Below, in pieces: positions 8,044-13,738 of a stretch of DNA of 13,738 bases (the first letter of the stretch is position 1; the number at the start of each line of letters is the position of its first letter). Source of the stretch: an uncultured Collinsella sp. (GTDB lineage: Bacteria > Actinomycetota > Coriobacteriia > Coriobacteriales > Coriobacteriaceae); contig CABUQK010000055.1 in NCBI GenBank assembly GCA_902493615.1, forward strand, positions 1 to 13,738, in the 5' to 3' direction. A program made the position numbers and the translations under genes. The notes below the pieces were generated by a model. That model was not told the DNA's origin, made no database searches, and was given only the letters and a program-made list of their open reading frames with translations.

Positions 8044-8080
8044 CCCGCCACCGACGCATCCGGTGGCGGGTTCTTTTTTG
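8044..8080 (+). terminator. Intrinsic terminator between purL and the DMT transporter gene
   Basis: A perfect 10-bp stem pairs CCCGCCACCG (8044-8053) with CGGTGGCGGG (8061-8070) around a 7-base loop, followed by TTCTTTTTTG. It should end purL transcripts. Its T-run ends only 25 bases before the next start codon, so there is no room for a full promoter after it. Confidence 0.9.
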
Positions 8081-8104
8081 CTTCGCGCATGTAGGAAGGA
8101 CATC

Positions 8105-9058
8105 ATGGAAAGCCGCAAGCCGTATCTCGCCACCCTGCCCGGACTCATCCTGGGCTGTCTCGTTTGCTGCGCGCTCTGGGGCTCCGCCTTCCCCTGCATC
8201 AAGATCGGCTACGGCCTCTTTGGCATTCCCGCGCACGACAGCGCCTCGCAGCTGCTCTTCGCGGGTCTGCGCTTCACCCTTGCCGGCATGCTGGTCATTG
8301 TTGGCATGAGCGTGGCCCAGCGCCGTCCGCTCGTTCCGCAAGCGCGTGATATCAAGCCCATCTGCATCTTGTCGCTCTTCCAGACCATCGGCCAGTACTT
8401 CTTTTTCTACCTTGGTCTCTCGCGTGCCAGTGCTATGTCGAGCTCCATCATCGAGGCCAGCGCCAACTTCTTGGCTATCCTCTTTGCCGCCCTGGCGTTT
8501 CGCACCGAAAAGCTCAATACGGCCAAGGTGCTCGGCTGCGTACTGGGCTTTGCCGGTGTCGCGCTCGTCAACCTTTCGGGCGCGGACGGTACCTTTGGCT
8601 TTACGCTCGACGGCGAGGGCTTTATCCTGGCCTCTACCGTCGCGGGCGCCCTTTCGACCTGCCTGATCGGTATCTTCTCGCGCGAGCACGACGGCGTTTT
8701 GCTTGCCGGGTGGCAGTTCTTGGTCGGCGGCCTGGTCCTCACCGCCATCGGCTTTTTGATGGATGGCGCGCTCTCCCCCACGGCGATTGCCCCCGCCATC
8801 GCGCTCATCATCTACATGGCGCTTATCTCCGCGGTCGCCTACTCGCTGTGGTCGCGCCTGCTTGCCGTCAACCCCGTCAGCCGCGTCTCGGTCTTTGGGT
8901 TTATGAACCCCGTCTTTGGCGTGCTGCTGAGCGCACTGCTGCTCGGTGAGGGCGCTGGCACGAGCCCCGCTACCGTCATCGTTGCCCTGCTGTTGGTCTG
9001 CGGCGGCATCATCATCGTCAACAAACCCAAAAAAAGCCTAGCGAGCTCACCTTTTTAG
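8105..9058 (+). CDS. DMT-superfamily EamA-type transporter (putative metabolite exporter)
   Basis: A 317-residue membrane protein with about ten hydrophobic segments in two EamA repeats (roughly 12-150 and 165-308). The N-terminal repeat has the family's ALWGSAFPCIKIG segment and a GLRFTLAG segment. Each repeat ends in the usual Gly-rich segment before a short cytoplasmic tail (GFAGVALVNLSG and CGGIIIVNKPKKS). Members export amino acids, nucleotides or other metabolites from the cytosol; the substrate cannot be inferred here. The ATG at 8105 follows AGGAAGG with a six-base gap. A GTG at 8063 in the same frame lies inside the terminator hairpin and is not a credible start. The terminator directly upstream implies either read-through from purL or a promoter before the hairpin (see TACAAT at 8021). 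Confidence 0.9.
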   Translation: MESRKPYLATLPGLILGCLVCCALWGSAFPCIKIGYGLFGIPAHDSASQLLFAGLRFTLAGMLVIVGMSVAQRRPLVPQARDIKPICILSLFQTIGQYFFFYLGLSRASAMSSSIIEASANFLAILFAALAFRTEKLNTAKVLGCVLGFAGVALVNLSGADGTFGFTLDGEGFILASTVAGALSTCLIGIFSREHDGVLLAGWQFLVGGLVLTAIGFLMDGALSPTAIAPAIALIIYMALISAVAYSLWSRLLAVNPVSRVSVFGFMNPVFGVLLSALLLGEGAGTSPATVIVALLLVCGGIIIVNKPKKSLASSPF

Positions 9059-9186
9059 AGAGCGTTCGCACGCTTCAGCTTAATGGAGTGCACTGGTTCT
9101 CGTTGATTTCGTACCGAGTCGCGGCGGCTGACGCTCGTCTTGCCGCACCGCGCCTGGGCATTATGGCCGGTGGCCCCCGCAAACGC
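9059..9186. other. Convergent intergenic stretch, no gene seen
   Basis: The 128 bases between the DMT stop and the shared terminator contain a small hairpin (AGCGT-TCGC-ACGCT just after the stop) without a T-run. No reading frame with a ribosome binding site was found. Confidence 0.5.
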
Positions 9187-9229
9187 AAAAAGGGCGCACG
9201 ACCATCGCAACGGTCGTGCGCCCTTTTTT
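9187..9229. terminator. Bidirectional intrinsic terminator between the convergent DMT and diguanylate cyclase genes
   Basis: AAAAAGGGCGCACGACC (9187-9203) pairs perfectly with GGTCGTGCGCCCTTTTT (9212-9228) around an 8-base loop. The A-run and T-run at the two ends make it work in both directions. It abuts the stop codon of the minus-strand gene, whose TAG ends at 9230. Confidence 0.93.
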
Positions 9230-10372
9230 CTAGCGTATCTGGACGCCGGCTTTCTTTTTCTCGGCCTTGACGCGGTAGAGCTCCGCATCGGCAGCGCGAA
9301 GTAAGTCTTGCCAGGTATCGACACCATCACCGACCCGTGCGTAGCCGATGGACATCCGCAACAGATACGGCACCTCGGCACGAGCGAGCTCGTCGTTAAT
9401 CGCCGAACACAGGTCTATGATGTCCTGTTCCGCCGCTGCCTTCTGGAGCACCATGAACTCATCGCCGCCATAACGTGCGATAAAGCCACCAGACGCCGAG
9501 CAGACCTCTTTGAGCGTAGCAGATATGACCTGGAGGGCATGGTCGCCCTCCACATGTCCATACCGGTCGTTAATCTGCTTAAAGCCGTCGGCATCCATCA
9601 TAAGCAGATACACATCATCGGCCTGATCAGCACCCGAGAACAGCGACAGCATATAGGTCTCAAAACGGTTGCGATTGTTAAGGCCAGTCAACGGGTCGGT
9701 CGAGATGAGTTGCTCCTGGCAGATGATATAGAGCAGCAACATGCTAATCATTATGCCGACACAAAGGCCGGGCACCGAGTATACGACCTGAAAGGTACCG
9801 CCCACCAGGGCCGGAATGGCGAAAAATGCCAAGGTTCGATAGATAGCCTTCGTCTGTAGGCTCTCGACCCTGCGAGATTGCACAAACGCATGCAGGGACG
9901 CATGTATAACGTAACAGTAGCTGACAATGGGCTGGATCATATAGGCAAAGCCGCGACGATACACGCCCTGCGAATCGATATAGAACAGGGCGTGCGTCCA
10001 GTAACTGGTAAAAGCCAGCACGACCACCAGAGCCGTAGGCAACGTTACAAGCACCACCCTATAGCGCGAGGTCACAAGGTGAGAGCCCTGCATCGTCTCG
10101 GAATAGATAAACCAAATGAGACACGCGATGGCGAAGAGCGAAAACGAAACCGCGTTGGAAATCCAGTTGGCTGCAATGCCCAACGTGCCGTCCACACCAT
10201 CCGAAAGCGTCCAAATCATATCGAATAATACGTACGCGGCAGAGGTGTAGCCAAGCATGCTAAACAATAGTTGCAGGGTGCTCGAGAACAAGGAGCGACG
10301 ACTTCGCGCGGCAAGCCCGATAAGAACAATCATGCATAGCAGGAATATCTCAATCTTGAGTGCCTTGACCAC
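9230..10372 (-). CDS. Membrane-bound diguanylate cyclase (seven-helix sensor plus GGDEF domain)
   Basis: It should make c-di-GMP from two GTP at the inner face of the membrane in response to an unknown signal. The frame is open to a TTG at 10390 with no ribosome binding site. I prefer the GTG at 10372, with GAAGGGA nine bases upstream, giving 380 residues (residue numbers here use this start). About seven hydrophobic segments fill 1-220. The GGDEF domain begins at DPLTGLNNR (226-234), followed by MDADGFKQINDRYGH with the metal-binding Asp. The signature GGDEF is intact at 302-306 and SIGYA follows at 341-345, so the enzyme is probably active. The RxxD inhibitory site expected just before GGDEF is absent (SASGGFIARY), so product inhibition at that site is unlikely. 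Codon use is more mixed than in neighbouring genes. Confidence 0.92.
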   Translation of the reverse strand: MVKALKIEIFLLCMIVLIGLAARSRRSLFSSTLQLLFSMLGYTSAAYVLFDMIWTLSDGVDGTLGIAANWISNAVSFSLFAIACLIWFIYSETMQGSHLVTSRYRVVLVTLPTALVVVLAFTSYWTHALFYIDSQGVYRRGFAYMIQPIVSYCYVIHASLHAFVQSRRVESLQTKAIYRTLAFFAIPALVGGTFQVVYSVPGLCVGIMISMLLLYIICQEQLISTDPLTGLNNRNRFETYMLSLFSGADQADDVYLLMMDADGFKQINDRYGHVEGDHALQVISATLKEVCSASGGFIARYGGDEFMVLQKAAAEQDIIDLCSAINDELARAEVPYLLRMSIGYARVGDGVDTWQDLLRAADAELYRVKAEKKKAGVQIR

Positions 10373-10437
10373 TAGACGCCATCCCTTCAATATCCGAATG
10401 GTCAGAATCGCCCAATTCGAATCTGGGCAATAAACAC

Positions 10438-10462
10438 CCCTTTACTCCGCAGGGGTAAAGGG
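10438..10462 (-). promoter_or_regulatory. Hairpin in the leader of the diguanylate cyclase gene
   Basis: An 8-bp perfect stem (CCCTTTAC at 10438-10445 with GTAAAGGG at 10455-10462) with a 9-base loop. Read on the minus strand it is followed by GTGTTTATT, a weak T-rich tail. It could be an attenuator of the cyclase gene or a second terminator for the upstream permease transcript. Confidence 0.4.
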
Positions 10463-10463
10463 A

Positions 10464-10469
10464 ATCATA
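10464..10469 (-). promoter_or_regulatory. Candidate -10 element of the diguanylate cyclase gene
   Basis: TATGAT on the minus strand matches five of six consensus positions. TTGCAG (10494-10489) is a possible -35 at a long 19-bp spacing. Transcription would start near 10457, giving a leader of about 85 bases that contains the 10438-10462 hairpin. The element directly follows the hairpin that ends the permease transcript. Confidence 0.3.
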
Positions 10470-10473
10470 GCAA

Positions 10474-10515
10474 AGCGCCCGAACATCACTGCAAAACAGT
10501 TTCTGTTCGGGCGCT
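10474..10515 (-). terminator. Probable terminator of the kdgT-family permease gene, with nested hairpin
   Basis: A 12-bp stem AGCGCCCGAACA / TGTTCGGGCGCT encloses an 18-base loop that itself can form ACTG-CAAAA-CAGT. On the minus strand it is followed by TTTGCT, a short T-run. It lies 47 bases after the permease stop. The poor T-run keeps confidence moderate. Confidence 0.55.
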
Positions 10516-10551
10516 CGGACGGCGCGAATTGCACGCCGGAATCAATTATCG

Positions 10552-10565
10552 GTAACGGCCGTTAC
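10552..10565. repeat. Perfect 14-bp palindrome at the kdgT stop codon
   Basis: GTAACGGCCGTTAC is its own reverse complement and covers the TAA stop (10564-10562). With no loop it is a poor RNA hairpin; it may be a protein-binding site or chance. Confidence 0.5.
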
Positions 10566-11584
10566 TCGCCGTCGATGTCGGTCGCGACGGCCTCCTCGAT
10601 GGCCTCGACACCGGCAGGCGACAGGTCCTCCTTGCCCTGGCAGAACTTCTTGTCGACCCAGCCGGTCAGAATCGGAGCCATGATTGCCGTGATGATAACG
10701 GCAGTGGCGATCTGGGCGTACGCGGTGGGCGCAAGCTCGGCGTAGCGCGGCGCGACCTCGGCGAGAGCAACCGGCGTGGTCATAGCCGTGCCGGCGATGG
10801 TGGAACAAGCCACGGCAGCCTTGCCGTTACCACCGCACAGGCGCTCGAACGCAAAGGTGATGGGACCGACGAGAAACAGCGTGACAAGGCCCAGCAAGAT
10901 GCCGGAAATACCGCCGGTGATAAAGCTCGACAGGCTCATGGACGCGCCAAGCTGAAATCCGATGACGGCAATCGCAGGGTTGGCACCGGGAACTAGCAGG
11001 TTCTTGATAAACGGGAACAGGTTGCCCAGAACCATGCCGATAATGAGCGGCAAAATGGAGCCGATGATAGTACCGACAGGGATGTTGGCAAGACCCGAAA
11101 CACCAAGGATGATCATCGTGACGGCGGGGCCGGCCGTAAAGAACAGGATACCGACGGCGCCCTGCTCGGACTCATCGCCGAACTCGCCCATGATGCCCGT
11201 ATAGAGCGCCATGTTGCAAAACGTAATGCCGCCGATGATAGACACGGAGCTCAGACCCAGGAAGTTATCGTTAAAGAAATATGCCACGCCTAGGCCGAGA
11301 GCCGCTGCGACGACCAGCTTGGGAATCAGCACGACGATGCCGGTCTTGATGGCGCCCGGCGTGGACTTGAAGCTGATGCCGGCGCCCACAAACAGCAGGA
11401 TCGCGGCGACGATGGTATTGGAGCCACCGCGGCAGGCAGCCGTAAAGAAGCCGCCGATCTCAAAAACCTGCGGGCAGAAGGTGTTGAGCAAAAGACCGAC
11501 GATCATCGGATAGATCATGATGTCGCCCGGGATGCGCGGAACCTTGAATTTCTTTTGCTCGTTGGCAGTCGCTTCCTGTGCCAT
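10562..11584 (-). CDS. kdgT: 2-keto-3-deoxygluconate permease family transporter (KdgT-like)
   Basis: It should import 2-keto-3-deoxygluconate or a similar sugar acid by proton symport, a product of pectin and glycosaminoglycan breakdown in the gut. The 340 residues are close to the family's usual 325-340. About ten hydrophobic segments are present. VPRIPGDIMIYPMIVG near the N-terminus and GAGISFKSTPGAIKTG (67-82) match KdgT family motifs, as do the Gly-rich SIIGGITFCNMALY and IAGTAMTTPVALAEVAP segments. The tail after about 310 is acidic. The ATG at 11584, with GGGGG just upstream, is preferred to an in-frame TTG at 11614 without a binding site. No KDG kinase or aldolase gene is adjacent, so the physiological substrate is inferred from family alone. 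A hairpin 47 bases after the stop probably ends the transcript. Confidence 0.88.
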   Translation of the reverse strand: MAQEATANEQKKFKVPRIPGDIMIYPMIVGLLLNTFCPQVFEIGGFFTAACRGGSNTIVAAILLFVGAGISFKSTPGAIKTGIVVLIPKLVVAAALGLGVAYFFNDNFLGLSSVSIIGGITFCNMALYTGIMGEFGDESEQGAVGILFFTAGPAVTMIILGVSGLANIPVGTIIGSILPLIIGMVLGNLFPFIKNLLVPGANPAIAVIGFQLGASMSLSSFITGGISGILLGLVTLFLVGPITFAFERLCGGNGKAAVACSTIAGTAMTTPVALAEVAPRYAELAPTAYAQIATAVIITAIMAPILTGWVDKKFCQGKEDLSPAGVEAIEEAVATDIDGE

Positions 11585-11734
11585 GAAACCCCCATTTCCG
11601 CTGACGCGGAACAAAAGCCCACGTCATGCTTTGCTACAGTAAAGTTTGACCATGGTACCAGAAGAAATAGACCAGCTCGGTGAAAAATTCGACAAGTTGG
11701 GATGGAACGAGATTCGGCGCCCGCGACGCCACCC
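11585..11734. other. Intergenic region upstream of kdgT and downstream of azlD
   Basis: These 150 bases hold no gene. A weak minus-strand promoter pair, TTGTCG and TCTATT at 18 bp (between about 11695 and 11665), and a TACTGT at 11640-11635 are the only candidates. No clear intrinsic terminator follows azlD: a GC-rich inverted repeat near 11717-11730 lacks a T-run. Read-through from azlCD into kdgT is therefore possible. Confidence 0.4.
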
Positions 11735-12058
11735 CTATATAAGGCTCAAGACAATATAGAGTACGATGCCCGAGACGCAGCACCACAGCATCGATTTTGT
11801 CTTGACCGCCACGACCACGACGCCGACGGCCGCAATCCAGGGAACCAAGGCAGGCCAGAGTCCCGCGTCGAACGCGCCGGGGCTCACCAAGTCGTTGGCG
11901 ACCAGCGCGGCAAAGGCAGCGGGCGGGATATAGCCCAGGGCCTCGGTAATGCGGGGCGACAGGGTCCGCCCGCGCAAGGCGAACGCCGGCGCGATGCGAA
12001 AGAACGCGATAGCAGCCCACGACGACAGCCACAGAACCAAGAACTCGTTAACGGGCAT
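11735..12058 (-). CDS. azlD: AzlD family protein, small subunit of a branched-chain amino acid exporter
   Basis: A 107-residue membrane protein with about four hydrophobic segments, typical for AzlD. It pairs with AzlC in a two-component exporter of branched-chain amino acids at the cytoplasmic membrane. Seen here are FFRIAPAFALRGRTLSPRI and the family's proline-rich LGYIPPAAFAALVANDL, then hydrophobic helices to the C-terminus. The ATG at 12058 has GAGG a few bases upstream and lies inside the end of azlC, an 11-base overlap that suggests translational coupling. The frame is open much further upstream, but that part is the out-of-frame shadow of azlC. The specificity (leucine, isoleucine, valine, or analogues) is taken from family knowledge. 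Confidence 0.88.
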   Translation of the reverse strand: MPVNEFLVLWLSSWAAIAFFRIAPAFALRGRTLSPRITEALGYIPPAAFAALVANDLVSPGAFDAGLWPALVPWIAAVGVVVVAVKTKSMLWCCVSGIVLYIVLSLI

Positions 12059-12740
12059 CGCGGGCACCTCTTCCGTCAAATACAGCATCGCACGCCAACG
12101 CAATGGCAATGCCGGCCACGACGCTTGCCGGCACGGCAATATTCGTGAGGCCCAAGAACTTGCATACGGCGACGGACACAGCGCCCGAAACCGCCGCGAC
12201 AACGTTGCCGCGCGACAGCCGCTGCGAAAAGAGCAGGCAGATAAAGAGCGAGGTGCAGACAAAGGCTGCAATGGCGGTGGGAACATCGACAACGGCGCCG
12301 ACGATGGCGCCCATCGTACACGAAACGCCCCATGTTGCGACGAGGATCACGTTGAGCACAAAGGACTCGCGCGGGCCCCAATCCTCCCCTTCAACCAACT
12401 TGGCAAGCGAGATGCCATATGCCTCCTCGGTAAGTGTCGCGGCAACAGCCAGCGTCTGACGCTTCGAGGCACCCGTCAGATGCGGCGCGATCGATGCCGA
12501 GTAAAGCGCAAAACGCGAGGAGATGGCGGCAACGCTCGCGATAATCGAAGGTGCCGGTACGCCCGCCAGCCAAAGATTGCAGATCATAAACTGGCCGCTG
12601 CCCGTCACAAACGTGCTGCTCAGGGCAAAGACCATCCAGGGCTCCATTCCCGTCTGCCCCATGATCATTCCGCACGGCGCGCCTATTGCAACATAGGTAA
12701 GCATCACCGGCCAGACGGTTCTAACGATTTTGAGCACCAT
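12048..12740 (-). CDS. azlC: AzlC family permease, large subunit of a branched-chain amino acid exporter
   Basis: A 230-residue integral membrane protein with six or seven hydrophobic segments, close to the usual AzlC size. Family signatures are TGSGQFMICNLWLAG in the first third (the 'GxxQF' region), SSRFALYSASIAPHL (the 'NxRxxLY' region) and TEEAYGIS (the 'TDExY' region). With AzlD it should export branched-chain amino acids. I place the start at the ATG at 12740, with AGGA about ten bases upstream; an in-frame start at 12809 adds 23 polar residues not typical for the family. The end overlaps azlD by 11 bases. The gene is divergent from the HD-domain gene. No Lrp-type regulator lies next to it, unlike in some AzlCD operons. 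Confidence 0.9.
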   Translation of the reverse strand: MVLKIVRTVWPVMLTYVAIGAPCGMIMGQTGMEPWMVFALSSTFVTGSGQFMICNLWLAGVPAPSIIASVAAISSRFALYSASIAPHLTGASKRQTLAVAATLTEEAYGISLAKLVEGEDWGPRESFVLNVILVATWGVSCTMGAIVGAVVDVPTAIAAFVCTSLFICLLFSQRLSRGNVVAAVSGAVSVAVCKFLGLTNIAVPASVVAGIAIALACDAVFDGRGARDAR

Positions 12741-12866
12741 ACGCTTCTCATCCTGACAAGGTCTCCGAGCCGCATGTAGCGATACGGCAGAATCATCATC
12801 CGACAGCAACCGAGTTCACCTACAATTGCCACCGGATCGAAAGACACAACTTTTTAGGAAGTCATT
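12741..12866. promoter_or_regulatory. Divergent promoter region between azlC and the HD-domain gene
   Basis: TACAAT at 12821-12826 is a good -10 for the HD-domain gene and would start its transcript about 35 bases before the ATG. CCGACA at 12800-12805 is the nearest -35 match but the spacing is only 15. For azlC the minus strand offers only a weak candidate (TTGCTG with TATCGC at 19 bp). Confidence 0.45.
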
Positions 12867-13679
12867 ATGACAGCTATCGATCGAGACCGGGCGCGCGCGG
12901 CCTTCAAAAGCTACACCGATGCCTACGACGCCACCAACCCACGCATCGCGCTCAAAATCGAGCATACGTACCACGTGGCCGAGGCATGCGATGCCGTAGC
13001 GCGCGAGCAGGGCTGGTCGTCAGAAGATATTGACCTGGCATGGCTTTGCGGCCTGCTACACGATATGGGCCGCTTTGAGCAGCTGCGACGCTGGGACACC
13101 TTTAAGGACGCCGAGAGCATGAGCCATGCGGCGCTGGGCATCGAGGTCCTCTTTGGCGAGAATCCCGCCGATGCACCCGCCACGACAAACATCCGTGACT
13201 TTATCGAAACCGGTGCGCATGACGAGCTCATCCGAGCGAGCATCGCCTATCACAGCGACTTTCGCCTGCCGGCACAACTCGACGAGCGTACACGGTGCTT
13301 CTGCGATATCGTGCGCGATGGCGACAAGATCGACATTATGCGCACCATCGCCGACAGCACCGTCGATACCATCCTCAAGGTGGATGAGGACGCGTTTCTA
13401 GCCAGTCGCTTCTCGGTACCGACGCTTGCCGCCTTTGACGAGCATCGGTGCGTCGCGCGCGACGAGCGCAACGAGCCGGCGGACTACCTGGTGGGGCTCA
13501 TCTGCTTTATGTTTGAGCTCGTCTATCCAGCAAGCCGCGCGCTGGCGCGCGAACAGGGCGATATCTACCGCCTGCTCGACGCACCCTTTGGCATTACGCG
13601 CCCCTTTACCGACCCCGCCACGCAGGCGACTTGGAGCCGCCTTAAGGACGAGATGCGCGACTGGCTGGCGCGCGCCTAG
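12867..13679 (+). CDS. HD-domain metal-dependent phosphohydrolase, unknown substrate
   Basis: A 270-residue soluble protein with an HD-superfamily core. Metal-ligand motifs are seen in order: His33 in KIEHTYHVA, the His65-Asp66 pair in GLLHDMGRF, His87 in SHAALG, His129 in AYHSDF, and Asp151/Asp153 in DGDKID. All expected ligands are present, so it is likely an active phosphohydrolase or phosphodiesterase on a nucleotide or similar substrate. No second domain is evident; the C-terminal half is helical. The ATG at 12867 has AGGAAG five to six bases upstream. Its stop overlaps the stop of the convergent gene at the right edge. Because a diguanylate cyclase lies nearby a cyclic-nucleotide role is tempting, but the HD-GYP signature is absent, so I do not assign it. 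Confidence 0.85.
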   Translation: MTAIDRDRARAAFKSYTDAYDATNPRIALKIEHTYHVAEACDAVAREQGWSSEDIDLAWLCGLLHDMGRFEQLRRWDTFKDAESMSHAALGIEVLFGENPADAPATTNIRDFIETGAHDELIRASIAYHSDFRLPAQLDERTRCFCDIVRDGDKIDIMRTIADSTVDTILKVDEDAFLASRFSVPTLAAFDEHRCVARDERNEPADYLVGLICFMFELVYPASRALAREQGDIYRLLDAPFGITRPFTDPATQATWSRLKDEMRDWLARA

Positions 13680-13738
13680 CGCTCAAGCTGGGCCAGCAGT
13701 TCCTCGACGACCTCGGCGGCGTCCCCAACAACCTTGTA
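13676..13738 (-). CDS. C-terminal end of an unidentified protein, partial
   Basis: On the minus strand an open frame enters from the right edge and ends at TAG (13678-13676). Its last residues read YKVVGDAAEVVEELLAQLER, a charged amphipathic helix typical of a protein C-terminus. Third-position GC preference fits local coding sequence. The stop shares bases with the HD-gene stop, leaving no space for a terminator between the two convergent genes. Twenty residues are too few to name the family. Confidence 0.6.
   Translation of the reverse strand, partial: YKVVGDAAEVVEELLAQLER

Noticed and set aside
8063..8104. Upstream GTG start for the DMT transporter
   Set aside because: It lies within the terminator stem and lacks a ribosome binding site, whereas the ATG at 8105 has a strong one.
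4241..8689. A 1482-codon minus-strand open frame opposite purL and the DMT gene
   Set aside because: It is a by-product of GC-rich codon use in the true genes. Its predicted protein is low-complexity (Gly, Ala, Asp, Val, Leu-rich), has no recognisable domain, and spans two unrelated genes plus a terminator.
10373..10561. c-di-GMP riboswitch upstream of the diguanylate cyclase
   Set aside because: The short hairpins seen do not contain the GEMM core or the tetraloop-receptor pair; the leader is also rather short.
11585..11614. TTG start extending the KdgT-like permease by ten residues
   Set aside because: No binding site precedes it and the ATG at 11584 gives the usual family length.
12059..12292. 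N-terminal extension of AzlD by 78 residues
   Set aside because: The extension is an out-of-frame reading of azlC. The family length and the binding site support the ATG at 12058.

Overview
The window looks like a chromosomal segment of a GC-rich anaerobic actinomycete, most likely a member of the Coriobacteriia such as Collinsella. This is an inference from three things: the strong preference for G or C at third codon positions, the single-chain 'clostridial/lactobacillus-type' PurL, and the mix of housekeeping and small transport genes. No rRNA, tRNA, insertion sequence, prophage gene or CRISPR array was seen. No gene-free stretch exceeds 300 bases; the largest are 645-894 and 2239-2511.

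Layout from left to right. (1) A partial minus-strand Tat-type lipoprotein of the Leu/Ile/Val-binding family, whose 3' part lies outside the window. (2) Divergent from it, homoserine dehydrogenase (hom), closed by a strong bidirectional terminator. (3) A 171-bp block of three 46-bp imperfect palindromes in the 3' region of the next gene. (4) A minus-strand Kef-like cation/proton antiporter. (5) Divergent from that, the 1248-residue FGAM synthase purL. (6) A terminator, then, only 25 bases after its T-run, an EamA-type DMT exporter. (7) A second bidirectional terminator shared with a minus-strand membrane diguanylate cyclase. (8) A minus-strand 2-keto-3-deoxygluconate permease (kdgT family). 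(9) A minus-strand azlC-azlD pair with overlapping reading frames, for export of branched-chain amino acids. (10) Divergent from azlC, an HD-domain phosphohydrolase whose stop overlaps the stop of a convergent gene cut by the window edge.

The genes are mostly single-gene units arranged as alternating divergent and convergent pairs, so this is not one functional operon. A loose amino-acid theme exists: the branched-chain amino acid binding protein, homoserine dehydrogenase (threonine, methionine and isoleucine precursor) and AzlCD. The rest is purine synthesis, ion and pH homeostasis, sugar-acid uptake and c-di-GMP signalling.

I did not find a convincing new multi-gene system. The items most worth a second look are the 46-bp palindrome array, the terminator that sits directly in front of the DMT gene, and the structured leader and uncertain start of the diguanylate cyclase gene.
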